Below are positions 1 through 6,616 of a stretch of 22,639 nucleotides of DNA, piece by piece. The translations under genes and the position numbers were made by a program. This DNA is from an uncultured Lachnospiraceae bacterium (GTDB taxonomy: Bacteria; Bacillota; Clostridia; Lachnospirales; Lachnospiraceae). The stretch covers positions 1 through 22,639 of the forward strand of contig CAJUSQ010000035.1 in the NCBI GenBank assembly GCA_910588885.1, in the 5' to 3' direction. Each line of letters begins with the position of its first letter. Position 1 is the first letter of the stretch. The notes below the pieces were generated by a model. That model was not told the DNA's origin, did no database searches, and worked only from the letters and a program-made list of their open reading frames with translations.

Positions 1-52
1 GAGCACCTGACTCTTAATCAGGGTGTCCAGGGTTCGAGCCCCTGAAGGCGCA
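1..52 (+). tRNA. tRNA-Lys (CTT), 5' end cut off
   Basis: The window opens inside a tRNA. The anticodon arm is at 6-22 (stem CCTGA/TCAGG, loop CTCTTAA) with anticodon CTT at 13-15, which reads AAG (Lys). The T arm at 28-44 has stem CAGGG/CCCTG and loop TTCGAGC. The 3' acceptor strand is 45-51 with discriminator A at 52. CCA is not encoded: the next bases are CTTAAA. The 5' acceptor strand and most of the D arm lie outside the window. No obvious terminator follows. Confidence 0.93.
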
Positions 53-200
53 CTTAAAAGAGGGCTGTATTGTGAGGTAATCCGATATAGTTCTTTTTTA
101 TTTATAATTTTTAAATCCCATTCATACGCATTGCAAGTCCGAGATACATATTATACAATTAAGCATGGATAGAACGGTATTTCAAAGGAGGAAGGCATCC

Positions 201-785
201 TTGAAGCATGTGGGAACCAAAACAATTGAAACGGAAAGATTGGTATTGCGGAGGCTTGAGCTTACCGATGCAGAAATGATGTTTCGTAATTGGACAAGTG
301 ATGATAAAGTTACGCGTTATCTGCGGTGGGATGCACATAAAACGATTGATGATACAAAGAAGATGATTCTGCAATGGATGAATAACTATCAGGATGATTC
401 TACTTATTACTGGGGAATCTACCTGAAAAATAATGAAATGATTGGCTCGACCGGTATCACGATAACATCGGAATGTGATTTGAAGGGTGAATTGGGCTAT
501 AAAATTGGTAGTCATTGGTGGAATCAAGGATATTCAAGTGAAGCGGCGGGAGCGGTTATTGATTATATGTTCCGTAATACGGATATTGAACGAATTGGAG
601 CATTTAGTTCGGTAGAAAACCCTGCTTCAAGTAAAGTGATGGAAAAGATCGGTATGCACCATGAAGGGAGTTTGCGGCATTACTATAAAGTAGGCGGCAA
701 ATTCCATGATTGTGATTTATACGGGATAATACGAAAGGAATGGGTACAAATCCCCCGCAGCGCTGAAAGCCTGATTCCCCATTGA
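201..785 (+). CDS. GNAT family N-acetyltransferase (RimJ/RimL-like)
   Basis: This gene encodes an acyl-CoA-dependent N-acetyltransferase of the RimJ/RimL type. These act in the cytoplasm on protein N-termini or small amines, and the substrate here cannot be read from sequence. The N-terminal strand TIETERLVLRRLELTD is the family's classic opening. The acetyl-CoA region lies in the stretch from GELGYKIGSHWWNQGYSSEA to FSSVENPASSKVMEKIGM, where the Asn and following helix are typical. I chose TTG 201 as start: AAAGGAGG at 184-191 sits 9 nt upstream and the protein then begins just before the conserved ETERL strand. An in-frame ATG at 165 has no Shine-Dalgarno sequence and would place that site inside the gene. 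The product is 194 residues. The last eight codons (SAESLIPH) come from the first unit of a 32-nt tandem repeat, so the C-terminus may be recently altered. Confidence 0.88.
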   Translation: MKHVGTKTIETERLVLRRLELTDAEMMFRNWTSDDKVTRYLRWDAHKTIDDTKKMILQWMNNYQDDSTYYWGIYLKNNEMIGSTGITITSECDLKGELGYKIGSHWWNQGYSSEAAGAVIDYMFRNTDIERIGAFSSVENPASSKVMEKIGMHHEGSLRHYYKVGGKFHDCDLYGIIRKEWVQIPRSAESLIPH

Positions 786-873
786 GCTGCAGCATTGTAA
801 GCTTGATCCCCCGCTGCCCTGCAGCGCTGAAAGCCTGATCCCCCGTTGCCTGCAGTATTGCAGCGCAGCGGGG
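757..873 (+). repeat. 32-nt tandem repeat, about 3.6 copies
   Basis: Units start at 757, 789, 821 and 852 (lengths 32, 32, 31, then a partial unit). Each begins GCAGCGCTGAAAGCCTGATC or a variant (GCAGCATTGTAAGCTTGATC in unit 2) and continues into a C-rich CCCCCGYTGCCT tract. Unit 1 holds the stop codon of the GNAT gene at 783-785. The last unit forms part of a terminator-like hairpin. Confidence 0.85.
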
Positions 874-894
874 AATTTGATTTATTTCTTTTTC
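841..894 (+). terminator. probable intrinsic terminator after GNAT gene
   Basis: CCCCGTTGC (841-849) pairs with GCAGCGGGG (865-873) with one G-U pair. An inner CTGC/GCAG stem adds length with a small bulge. A T-rich run (TTTGATTTATTTCTTTTT) follows. The terminator is built from the tandem repeat itself. Confidence 0.6.
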
Positions 895-1019
895 TCATTT
901 AATAAGGAAGAGATTTCATTAAAGTTTTTTCGTAGAGTCAGGATACGTTTTTCCATGGAAGGCTTGGTATAGGTGACTTCTGCAAGCTTCTGTTTGAAAT
1001 TTTTCTTTTTTTTCACCAT
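882..1019 (-). CDS. Small basic protein, 45 residues, unknown
   Basis: This short ORF runs from ATG at 1019 to TAA at 882-884 and encodes a lysine-rich protein beginning MVKKKKNFKQKLAEVTYTKP and ending LLNEKKK. There is a plausible ribosome site (GAAAGG, 7 nt before the ATG). A TATAAT hexamer lies upstream on the same strand (plus-strand ATTATA, 1043-1048), but I see no convincing -35 box. The product is highly charged, with no membrane segment, and could form one amphipathic helix from about residue 20 to 43. I do not recognise a family. It faces the GNAT gene and is divergent from the DUF1638 gene. A chance ORF is possible, but the site and spacing favour a real gene. Confidence 0.5.
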   Translation of the reverse strand: MVKKKKNFKQKLAEVTYTKPSMEKRILTLRKNFNEISSLLNEKKK

Positions 1020-1105
1020 TGGGTTGCCTTTCAGTTATTTCTTATTATATATTTCAAAGGTAAGGTATTTATGATAAAATAAGAAAAAAATTTCGGGAGG
1101 ATGCG

Positions 1106-1768
1106 ATGAAACAGATTTTAATTGCCTGCGGGATGCTGGAAGATGAGATCAATGCGTTGTACCGGGAATTGGACTGCAAAATACCGGTGATTTGGGTAGA
1201 ACGGGGATTCCATAATAGTCCCGGAAGCCTGAAGGAAAAGCTTCAGGAATTGATTGATCAGAATCAGGACTGTGATGAGATTTTGTTGTCTTTTGGATTA
1301 TGCGGAAATGGAACGGAAGGTCTTATGAGCCGGAAAACGACATTGGTAATGCCGAAATTCGATGACTGTATTCAAATGCTGCTGTGTGACGGAAACCGTA
1401 GCTGCAGGAGTTTTACGGAGCCTGGGAGCATTTATCTGACCAGGGGATGGACATTGGACTCAGAAGCCATTCTAAGCCAGTATGAGACTTATATAGAGAC
1501 TTATGGGGAGGAATCCGCAGAAGCCATCCTGGAAATGATGTATGGGCATTATGAGGCTGTAACGGTGATTGACACAGGGTACAGTGAACTGTCTTCCGTG
1601 ATGGAGTATGCCGAAAAGGCAGCTGAGCTTTTGGAGCTGTCCACCCGGACGGTGAAAGGCTTTGTCTGTATCCTGAGGCAGCTTTTGACGGGATGTTGGG
1701 AGGAGAACTTTATTGTAAAGAAACCCGGGGAGCCGGTGAAGCAATCGGATTTTGAAATAAAAAATTAG
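1106..1768 (+). CDS. DUF1638 domain-containing protein
   Basis: The product has 220 residues and matches the DUF1638 family by its opening ILIACGMLEDEI, the core motif LLSFGLCGNGTEGL, and the following VMPKFDDCIQMLL (family form: VIPRxHDCI). Conserved cysteines in these three blocks could bind a metal, which is inference. From general knowledge, DUF1638 genes often sit near corrinoid-dependent methyltransferase genes, but the biochemical role is not established. Here the neighbours are housekeeping genes, although a UroD-family methyltransferase-like gene lies about 19 kb away. The start is ATG 1106 with GGGAGG 5 nt upstream. The gene converges on trmB, and a hairpin lies between the two stops. 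Confidence 0.8.
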   Translation: MKQILIACGMLEDEINALYRELDCKIPVIWVERGFHNSPGSLKEKLQELIDQNQDCDEILLSFGLCGNGTEGLMSRKTTLVMPKFDDCIQMLLCDGNRSCRSFTEPGSIYLTRGWTLDSEAILSQYETYIETYGEESAEAILEMMYGHYEAVTVIDTGYSELSSVMEYAEKAAELLELSTRTVKGFVCILRQLLTGCWEENFIVKKPGEPVKQSDFEIKN

Positions 1769-1811
1769 AAATAAGAAAATATGGAAAAATGAGTGCTGGG
1801 GAGGGAATGGC

Positions 1812-1854
1812 AAAAAATTATGGAGGAGAGAAACACATTATGTTTCTTCCCTCC
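1812..1854 (-). terminator. Intrinsic terminator overlapping trmB stop
   Basis: On the minus strand, GGAGGGAAGAAAC (1854-1842) pairs with GTTTCTCTCCTCC (1834-1822), allowing G-U pairs, around the loop ATAATGT. ATAATTTTTT (1821-1812) follows. The stem contains the last codons and TAA of trmB (1838-1840). Confidence 0.75.
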
Positions 1855-2485
1855 GGAGAATTAATTTGTGGATGGGATTTCCAAGAGCGGAAAAGCGCTG
1901 TTCGTATTCGGTCATAATATTGCCTTCCATCATTTTATCATCATGATGCAGATCTCTGGTACAGGCCCATAAATTCCATCCGGCTGCCTGGGCTTGTTCC
2001 AGTGAAAAATCAAAGAGGGAAACATTGTCGGTTTTAAATTCCACCTGACCATCCTTTGTTAAAATTTTATCATATCTGGCCAGGAATTCCATGGAAGTAA
2101 GCCTGCGCTTGGCATGGCGGTCTTTGGGCCAGGGGTCGGAGAAATTCAAATAAATGCGGGATATTTCTTCTTCTGCGAATATTTCGGGAATGGTTTCGGC
2201 ATCCATCCGGATGAATTTCAAATTTGGAAGAGGCTGTTCTTCGATTTTCTGGAGTGCCCGCAGCAGGACACTGGAATATTTTTCAATTCCGATGTAGTTC
2301 AGATCCGGATGAAGGCCGGCCAATGTCATAAGGAACCGTCCTTTGCCCATACCGATTTCGATGTGAATGGGATTTTTATTTTCAAACAATTGATGCCAGT
2401 GTCCCCGCCATTGCTCAGGATTTTGGATGCACCATTGGCTGTCTGCAATCAGTTCCCGGGAACCGGGAATATTTCTTAACCGCAT
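1838..2485 (-). CDS. trmB: tRNA (guanine-N7-)-methyltransferase TrmB
   Basis: TrmB methylates G46 in the variable loop of tRNAs to m7G, using S-adenosylmethionine. The 215-residue length is normal. Visible signatures are the SAM-binding strand and loop HIEIGMGKGRF (about residues 41-51), the acidic IGIEKYSSV, the TrmB hallmark YLNFSDPWPKDRHAKRRL, and the C-terminal VEFKTDN followed by YEQRF. Start ATG 2485 is preceded by TAGGAGG with 6 nt spacing. The gene is monocistronic: it converges with the DUF1638 gene, has its own terminator, and is divergent from the carboxypeptidase gene. Its ribosome site lies in the first unit of a 37-nt tandem repeat that fills the leader. Confidence 0.96.
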   Translation of the reverse strand: MRLRNIPGSRELIADSQWCIQNPEQWRGHWHQLFENKNPIHIEIGMGKGRFLMTLAGLHPDLNYIGIEKYSSVLLRALQKIEEQPLPNLKFIRMDAETIPEIFAEEEISRIYLNFSDPWPKDRHAKRRLTSMEFLARYDKILTKDGQVEFKTDNVSLFDFSLEQAQAAGWNLWACTRDLHHDDKMMEGNIMTEYEQRFSALGNPIHKLILRREET

Positions 2486-2493
2486 AAACGACC

Positions 2494-2604
2494 TCCTATT
2501 ATAGAAAGATAAAATTTAAAAGAAAAATTTTCCTATTATAAACCATAAAATTTAAAAGAATAAATTTTCCTATTATAAACCATAAAATTCAAAAGCAGTA
2601 ATTT
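2494..2604 (-). repeat. 37-nt tandem repeat (3 units) in trmB leader
   Basis: Units occupy 2494-2530, 2531-2567 and 2568-2604. On the plus strand each begins TCCTATTATA and contains ATAAAATTYAAAAG. Read on the minus strand, each unit ends TATAATAGGA. In the unit next to trmB this is the functional TAGGAGG ribosome site, and the upstream copies read TAGGAAA. A degraded fourth unit may follow (TTCATTTTACTATAAG, 2604-2619). Confidence 0.85.
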
Positions 2605-2606
2605 TC

Positions 2607-2635
2607 ATTTTACTATAAGATGATTCTCTGTGCAA
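2607..2635 (-). promoter_or_regulatory. Candidate sigma-A promoter for trmB
   Basis: Minus strand: -35 TTGCAC (2635-2630), 17 nt, -10 TAAAAT (2612-2607). Transcription would start near 2600 and the whole repeat block would be in the 5' UTR. The TATAAT copies inside the repeats lack good -35 boxes. Confidence 0.5.
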
Positions 2636-2652
2636 GTAAGAAAAATGTAAAG

Positions 2653-2681
2653 TTGCCATTTTACGAAAAATATATTATACT
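2653..2681 (+). promoter_or_regulatory. Sigma-A promoter for first D,D-carboxypeptidase
   Basis: -35 TTGCCA (2653-2658), 17-nt spacer, -10 TATACT (2676-2681). It lies 39 nt upstream of the ATG at 2721. Confidence 0.65.
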
Positions 2682-2720
2682 AACGGTAGACATGATTTGG
2701 CGAAGACAAAGGAGAAAGCT

Positions 2721-4094
2721 ATGAGAAGACAAAAGCATTTGTGCGGAATCTTAGCGGGAATCATTTGCTTATTTCCATTTAGCCATATACCTGCCAAAGC
2801 AGAGATTTATTGGCCCAGCGGGCCGGGTGTGCAGGCAGAGGCTGCGGTAGTAATGGAGGCTTCCACAGGAACTGTCCTATATGAGAAAAATCCTCACGAG
2901 CAGTTGTATCCGGCGAGTATTACCAAAATTATGACGACATTGCTGGCTCTTGAACATTGCGGCCTGGAAGAAGAGGTTACGTTTTCGTATGAATCCGTAC
3001 ACAATATAGACCGGAACAGCACCCATATTTTTCGGGACGTGGGAGAAATTATGACAATGGAACAATGCCTGTACGCAGTAATGCTAGGTTCTGCCAATGA
3101 CTGTGCATACGCGGTGGCAGAGCATGCGGGAAAGGGTTATGAGAATTTCATTGCCATGATGAACGATAAGGCGGCGTCTTTAGGATGCGTGGATACCCAT
3201 TTTAACAATCCTCACGGTCTGACAGAGGAGGAACATTATACCAGCGCCTATGATATGGCACTGATTTCCAGGGAAGCCCTTAAGAACGATACCTTCCGGG
3301 CGATTACGGGAACGAAGCGGTATACGATTCCGTTTACGAACAAGCATCCGAATGAGGAAACGCCTTTGGTCAACCATCATAAAATGCTGACCAATTATCA
3401 GGGAGATACCCAGTTTCTGTACGATTACTGTATCGGAGGGAAGAACGGATATACGGATCTGGCCCGCCGGACGCTGGTGACTTTTGCCGAGAAGGACGGT
3501 ATGGTTTTGATCTGTGTGGTACTCAAAGAGGACAATAACGCAGATTATACGGATACACGGCAATTGCTGGATTACTGTTTTGATAATTTTGCCATGTGGA
3601 ATGTGGCGGAGCATGAATCCCAATATGAAATTACCGGAACGGCCAATACGGAAATATTTGCGGTTGCAGACCGGTTTGTGGATCTGGATGGAGAAAGCCA
3701 GATTGTATTGCCGAAGACAGTGGATTTCGAAGAGGCTTCCTATGAAGTAGTGAAGGCGGAAGGCGAGGATGCAGTGGCATTGCTGAAATACACCTACGGG
3801 GACCGGGTGGTGGGAACTGTTGGTTTAAAGGCCACCAATGCAGAAGTGCAGCCGTATCCCTTTCACAGCAGGGAAACCCAAAAGAAGCCCGGTTTCTCCC
3901 TTCAGATTAACGTAAAATATGTTTTGATTGTGATTGGAGCCGTTTTGCTGCTGGCCTTGCTTGGACTGTTGATTTATTATTTTGCCAGTAACTTTTATAT
4001 TATCCGGCATAAGCTGAAATCCAGAAGGAAGGAAAGGAAGAGGTTTAAGATTATTAAGCGGGGAAAACACAGCAAATGGCATACCAAGTGGTAA
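2721..4094 (+). CDS. D-alanyl-D-alanine carboxypeptidase (S11 family), KNG variant
   Basis: This is a penicillin-binding serine peptidase of the DacA/DacF type, which trims the terminal D-Ala of peptidoglycan pentapeptides outside the cytoplasmic membrane. Start ATG 2721 has AAAGGAG 6 nt upstream; an in-frame TTG at 2697 lacks a site. The product has 457 residues. The signal peptide (1 to about 27) ends HIPAKA. The motifs are SITK (S66/K69) and SAN (124-126). The third motif reads KNG (241-243) in GGKNGYTDLARRTL, where the family has KTG followed by A-G-x-S-L. A C-terminal domain leads to one membrane helix (about 400-421) and a very basic cytoplasmic tail. The paralogue at 10259-11764 keeps KTG. 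The sigma-A promoter suggests vegetative expression. Activity may be altered by the KNG change, which is inference. Confidence 0.92.
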   Translation: MRRQKHLCGILAGIICLFPFSHIPAKAEIYWPSGPGVQAEAAVVMEASTGTVLYEKNPHEQLYPASITKIMTTLLALEHCGLEEEVTFSYESVHNIDRNSTHIFRDVGEIMTMEQCLYAVMLGSANDCAYAVAEHAGKGYENFIAMMNDKAASLGCVDTHFNNPHGLTEEEHYTSAYDMALISREALKNDTFRAITGTKRYTIPFTNKHPNEETPLVNHHKMLTNYQGDTQFLYDYCIGGKNGYTDLARRTLVTFAEKDGMVLICVVLKEDNNADYTDTRQLLDYCFDNFAMWNVAEHESQYEITGTANTEIFAVADRFVDLDGESQIVLPKTVDFEEASYEVVKAEGEDAVALLKYTYGDRVVGTVGLKATNAEVQPYPFHSRETQKKPGFSLQINVKYVLIVIGAVLLLALLGLLIYYFASNFYIIRHKLKSRRKERKRFKIIKRGKHSKWHTKW

Positions 4095-4132
4095 TGGTAT
4101 GAATTTGAAAAATCGACAAAACAGGATGAGAT

Positions 4133-4182
4133 AACAAAAGAAACGACAATATTTATTAAAAAATATTGTCGTTTCTTTTGTT
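4133..4182. terminator. Perfect 21-bp hairpin, bidirectional terminator
   Basis: The arm at 4133-4153 pairs without mismatch with 4162-4182, around an 8-nt AT loop. The stem carries A-rich and T-rich edges (ACAAAAGAAACGACAATATT and its complement), so the T-run is inside the 3' arm. It lies between the convergent carboxypeptidase gene and the 4226-4732 gene. Confidence 0.85.
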
Positions 4183-4225
4183 CTAGACATCTGTCTGAAA
4201 AGATAAAATTGTTTGATAAATATAT

Positions 4226-4732
4226 TTATTTCAATAAATTTTCTAATAATAGAAGTAATTGTTCTTTTTTTCTTGTATAGAAAAGAAGACCGCCGGAACA
4301 CTTGACAAGGACTTGAAAGGAATTCCGAAAGGTATCGCATTGCTCAAACAGATAGATCGCATGATCCATAAAAGCGGCATCCAGCTGCAAAAACACAGGC
4401 TCGCATCCGGATAAATCCTGAAGAGAAGAGGAGGATTGCTGGAAAAGACGGGAGAGCTCCTGTTCCTGTTTCAGCTGGAGCGCCGTTTTGTTGGGGATAA
4501 AATATCCGTTTTCATCCTTGGGCATCTGCAGGGCCTTGACTGCCCGCTGGACTTGTTTGGTCAGTCCGTCGGAAGCGGGGTAAAGGGATTCAAAATATCC
4601 CATGAAATCGGAAGCTTGTTTGAAGTGGGAATTTTTACCGTGCTCTGACAGCTCCGTAAAAAGGATTCTGCGTATAATCTGTTCACAGACTTCCCGGGAA
4701 GGATTTTTCCGGACGGGATTTTTGGGATTCAT
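4226..4732 (-). CDS. Uncharacterised 168-residue protein, remotely ArgR-like
   Basis: The gene has a strong ribosome site (AAAGGAGG, 6 nt before ATG 4732), so I take it as real. No family is certain. The first half is helical and basic (SREVCEQIIRRILF, then LTKQVQRAVKALQMPKDENGYFIPN), which resembles a winged-helix reading head with a beta-wing. A short linker rich in Q and S (LFQQSSSSLQDLSG) follows, then an alpha/beta C-terminal part (VFLQLDAAFMDHAIYLFEQC, FQVLVKCSGGLLFYTRKKEQLLLLLENLL). The architecture and the late GGLLFYTR strand recall arginine repressors, where a strand in this place carries the GDDT motif, but the ArgR arginine-binding residues are absent. A transcription regulator is my best guess. 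The gene shares a terminator with the convergent carboxypeptidase and is divergent from the AbiEi operon. Confidence 0.62.
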   Translation of the reverse strand: MNPKNPVRKNPSREVCEQIIRRILFTELSEHGKNSHFKQASDFMGYFESLYPASDGLTKQVQRAVKALQMPKDENGYFIPNKTALQLKQEQELSRLFQQSSSSLQDLSGCEPVFLQLDAAFMDHAIYLFEQCDTFRNSFQVLVKCSGGLLFYTRKKEQLLLLLENLLK

Positions 4733-5013
4733 AAAGATCCTCCTTTCGCAGGGATAAGGTTTATTCCGGTTGAAACCGATCCGAAGATCAAAACTGGTCT
4801 GAAATCAGTTTAGAGACATATCATATTGTTCTATTTAATAGAATAAGACAGAAAGCAGAAAAAGGCAAGGGACATTTGGGATAAACGGCCCGGATTTGTG
4901 GGCAGGCTGTTGGAAAGGAAACAGCCGGTGAAGGGCCAGGTTTCTTATTGACAGCGCAATGAAATTGAAATATAATAAATTTACCACAATCATCAGTATG
5001 GAGCGGAAAAAAT
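4733..5013. other. Intergenic region with small palindromes
   Basis: This 281-nt divergent intergenic region holds the AbiEi promoter at its right end. It has two inverted repeats: AAACTG-N9-CAGTTT (4791-4811) and TTCTATT-T-AATAGAA (4829-4843). Either could be an operator for the 4226-4732 product or for AbiEi. No further gene is evident between 4850 and 4940. Confidence 0.4.
4948..4976 (+). promoter_or_regulatory. Consensus sigma-A promoter of the AbiEi operon
   Basis: -35 TTGACA (4948-4953), exactly 17 nt, -10 TATAAT (4971-4976): a full match to consensus. It lies 37 nt upstream of the AbiEi ATG and suggests strong transcription unless repressed. Confidence 0.85.
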
Positions 5014-5634
5014 ATGGGAAAAAGAGAAGAGAAAAAAGAGCTTCTAATGAAGCAGATTATAGAACTGCTGGAGAAGAACAATGGGCTGGTAAAAACCTCC
5101 CAGCTTTATGAGTTAAATATGGATTTCCGTAAGATTCAGAATTTAGTGGCAGAAGGGGTATTGCAGCGGGTGAAAAACGGATATTACGGAATGGGTTTCC
5201 AGAACCGGGACGAAGAAACGATTGTCAGCAGCTTATTTGAGGACGGGGTGCTTTGTCTGGACAGCGCCTTGTATTATTATCATTATCTGAGGGAGAAGCC
5301 CTATTGCTGGCATATCGCAGTGGATAAGAATACTTCCAAGTCCAGATTCCGCATGGACTATCCGCTGGTGCAGCCCTATTTTACAGAACCGGAGGTTTTA
5401 TGCCTGGGAGCAAAACGTGTGCCGCTGGGCAGCGGGACCATCGGGATTTACGAAAAAGAACGCATGATCTGTGATTGTCTGAAATTTGAAGAAAAGCTGG
5501 AACGGGAGGTTTTGAAAAACGCCCTTCAGTGTTATATCCGGGAGCCCAATAAGGATATTCAGAAGTTGATGGAATATGCCAGAGCCAGAAGAGTGGTCCA
5601 GAAAATACAAAATAGAATCGGAGTGTGGCTGTAA
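5014..5634 (+). CDS. AbiEi-family antitoxin (type IV TA-like)
   Basis: The 206-residue product has the AbiEi layout. An N-terminal winged helix (about 10-62: IIELLEKNNGLVKTSQLYEL, IQNLVAEGVLQRVKNGYYGM) would bind the operon's promoter. It is followed by the antitoxin core: SSLFEDGVLCLDSALYYYHY (71-90), LGSGTIGIYEKERMICDCLK, then helices with LEYARARRV-like residues near the end. In known AbiE systems AbiEi represses its own operon and neutralises the AbiEii nucleotidyltransferase without direct complex formation. Start ATG 5014 has GGAG 10 nt upstream. The TAA shares one base with the ATG of the next gene (TAATG), so translation is coupled. Chromosomal AbiEi-like regulators without a toxin partner also exist, so antitoxin function depends on what the partner does. 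Confidence 0.85.
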   Translation: MGKREEKKELLMKQIIELLEKNNGLVKTSQLYELNMDFRKIQNLVAEGVLQRVKNGYYGMGFQNRDEETIVSSLFEDGVLCLDSALYYYHYLREKPYCWHIAVDKNTSKSRFRMDYPLVQPYFTEPEVLCLGAKRVPLGSGTIGIYEKERMICDCLKFEEKLEREVLKNALQCYIREPNKDIQKLMEYARARRVVQKIQNRIGVWL

Positions 5635-6491
5635 TGACCATAGAAGGCATCCGCCAAAAAGGAAAAAGCCTGGGACTTTCCTATGTCCAGTCCCTTTCGC
5701 TTTTTTTGTTTGAAACGGTACTAACCTGGGTAAGTGAAACCGAACTGCAGGAGCTGCTTTGGCTGAAATTATCCGAAATTTTCCTTACGGATAAGAAGCA
5801 GGGAGAGCTGAATGAAATTATTTTTTATACAAAGGAGATTTCCTACGAACGGTTGGAAGCTTCCATACAGACGCTTTTATTGAAAAAAGAGCATGAATTT
5901 TCCAAACTGTCCTGGGAGCTGCTGATTTACGACCGCCAGCTTCAGATTCCTCTGGAAGTGCAGCTGGGACAGGTTCCGGTGGCGTTTCAACTGGTCATCC
6001 GTCCCATCTGGGGGCAGGATCAATTCCCGGAGGAGGGCCATTATCTTCTTAAAATGTTGGGGGATGAAAAGAATCCGGAAATTGCTTATCGGGCCTATCC
6101 CACGGAGCTGAATTTGGCGGAATGCTTTTATGAAATATTGGAGAACCTGGAATTGATTGGGGATTTGGATGCTTACGACCTGGCTTGTAGGATTTTGAAG
6201 GAATATCCCATTGAAGGCAGAAGAATTTATGTTCATATGAAGGAGCTGGTGGAAAGGCAGCCCATGGCATCGTTGGAAAAGCGCTGGGATACGGTTTCCG
6301 GTTATCGGGAATATGGTTATATGAGAAAGCGTTGGAATAAGTACCAGAAGGGCAGGAAGGAGAAAACAAGTTCCTGGGAGGAATGCATGGATTTGCTGGA
6401 AAAATTTTTTTCTCCCATCTGGAAGGCAATACAGGAGGATACGATATTTTTCGGGGATTGGATGCCCAGCTTGGGAAGGTATTTGGATTGA
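5634..6491 (+). CDS. AbiEii-like protein with eroded nucleotidyltransferase motifs
   Basis: The 285-residue protein is translationally coupled to AbiEi: ATG 5634 overlaps its TAA by one base, with GGAG 10 nt upstream. GTG 5625 is too close to that site. Position, length and C-terminal pattern fit AbiEii. YPTELNLAECFYEIL (155-169) matches the family stretch Y.lE..lAEKL..il; GDLDAYDLACRIL (176-188) matches RxKDxyDl..l; and a W-x2-Y segment (RKRWNKYQKGRK) followed by SWEECMDLLEKFFSPI matches the tail. The catalytic half does not. Where AbiEii has LKGG and then T-x-DxD, this protein reads WLKLSEIF (43-50) and GELNEIIFY (57-65), and the AEK lysine is Cys164. I infer a catalytically dead or repurposed toxin homologue. 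The family call rests on context plus partial motifs. Confidence 0.6.
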   Translation: MTIEGIRQKGKSLGLSYVQSLSLFLFETVLTWVSETELQELLWLKLSEIFLTDKKQGELNEIIFYTKEISYERLEASIQTLLLKKEHEFSKLSWELLIYDRQLQIPLEVQLGQVPVAFQLVIRPIWGQDQFPEEGHYLLKMLGDEKNPEIAYRAYPTELNLAECFYEILENLELIGDLDAYDLACRILKEYPIEGRRIYVHMKELVERQPMASLEKRWDTVSGYREYGYMRKRWNKYQKGRKEKTSSWEECMDLLEKFFSPIWKAIQEDTIFFGDWMPSLGRYLD

Positions 6492-6558
6492 GTGGAAAAA
6501 CAGGAGGATTTGTGTATAAAGTTCTTTTTGTTTCATGATTTCGTGGATAATTTTATAA

Positions 6559-6612
6559 AAAAAGCGGCAGCCGCGTTTACGATTGAACATCGTATCGCGA
6601 CAGCCGCTTTTT
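6559..6612. terminator. Bidirectional terminator hairpin
   Basis: AAAAAGCGGC (6559-6568) pairs with GCCGCTTTTT (6603-6612). Inner stems are CGCG (6572-6575/6596-6599) and TACGAT/ATCGTA (6578-6583/6589-6594). It is flanked by A and T runs and sits between the convergent AbiEii-like and flavoprotein genes. Confidence 0.85.
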
Positions 6613-6616
6613 CAAA

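Noticed and set aside
165..200. ATG 165 as start of the GNAT gene
   Set aside because: It has no ribosome site, and AAAGGAGG at 184-191 points to TTG 201.
2494..2604. CRISPR array
   Set aside because: The units are directly adjacent with no spacers and are AT-rich; this is a plain tandem repeat.
5877..6590. 237-codon minus-strand frame over the AbiEii-like gene
   Set aside because: It lies antisense to a coupled operon and runs through the shared terminator; its composition looks non-coding.
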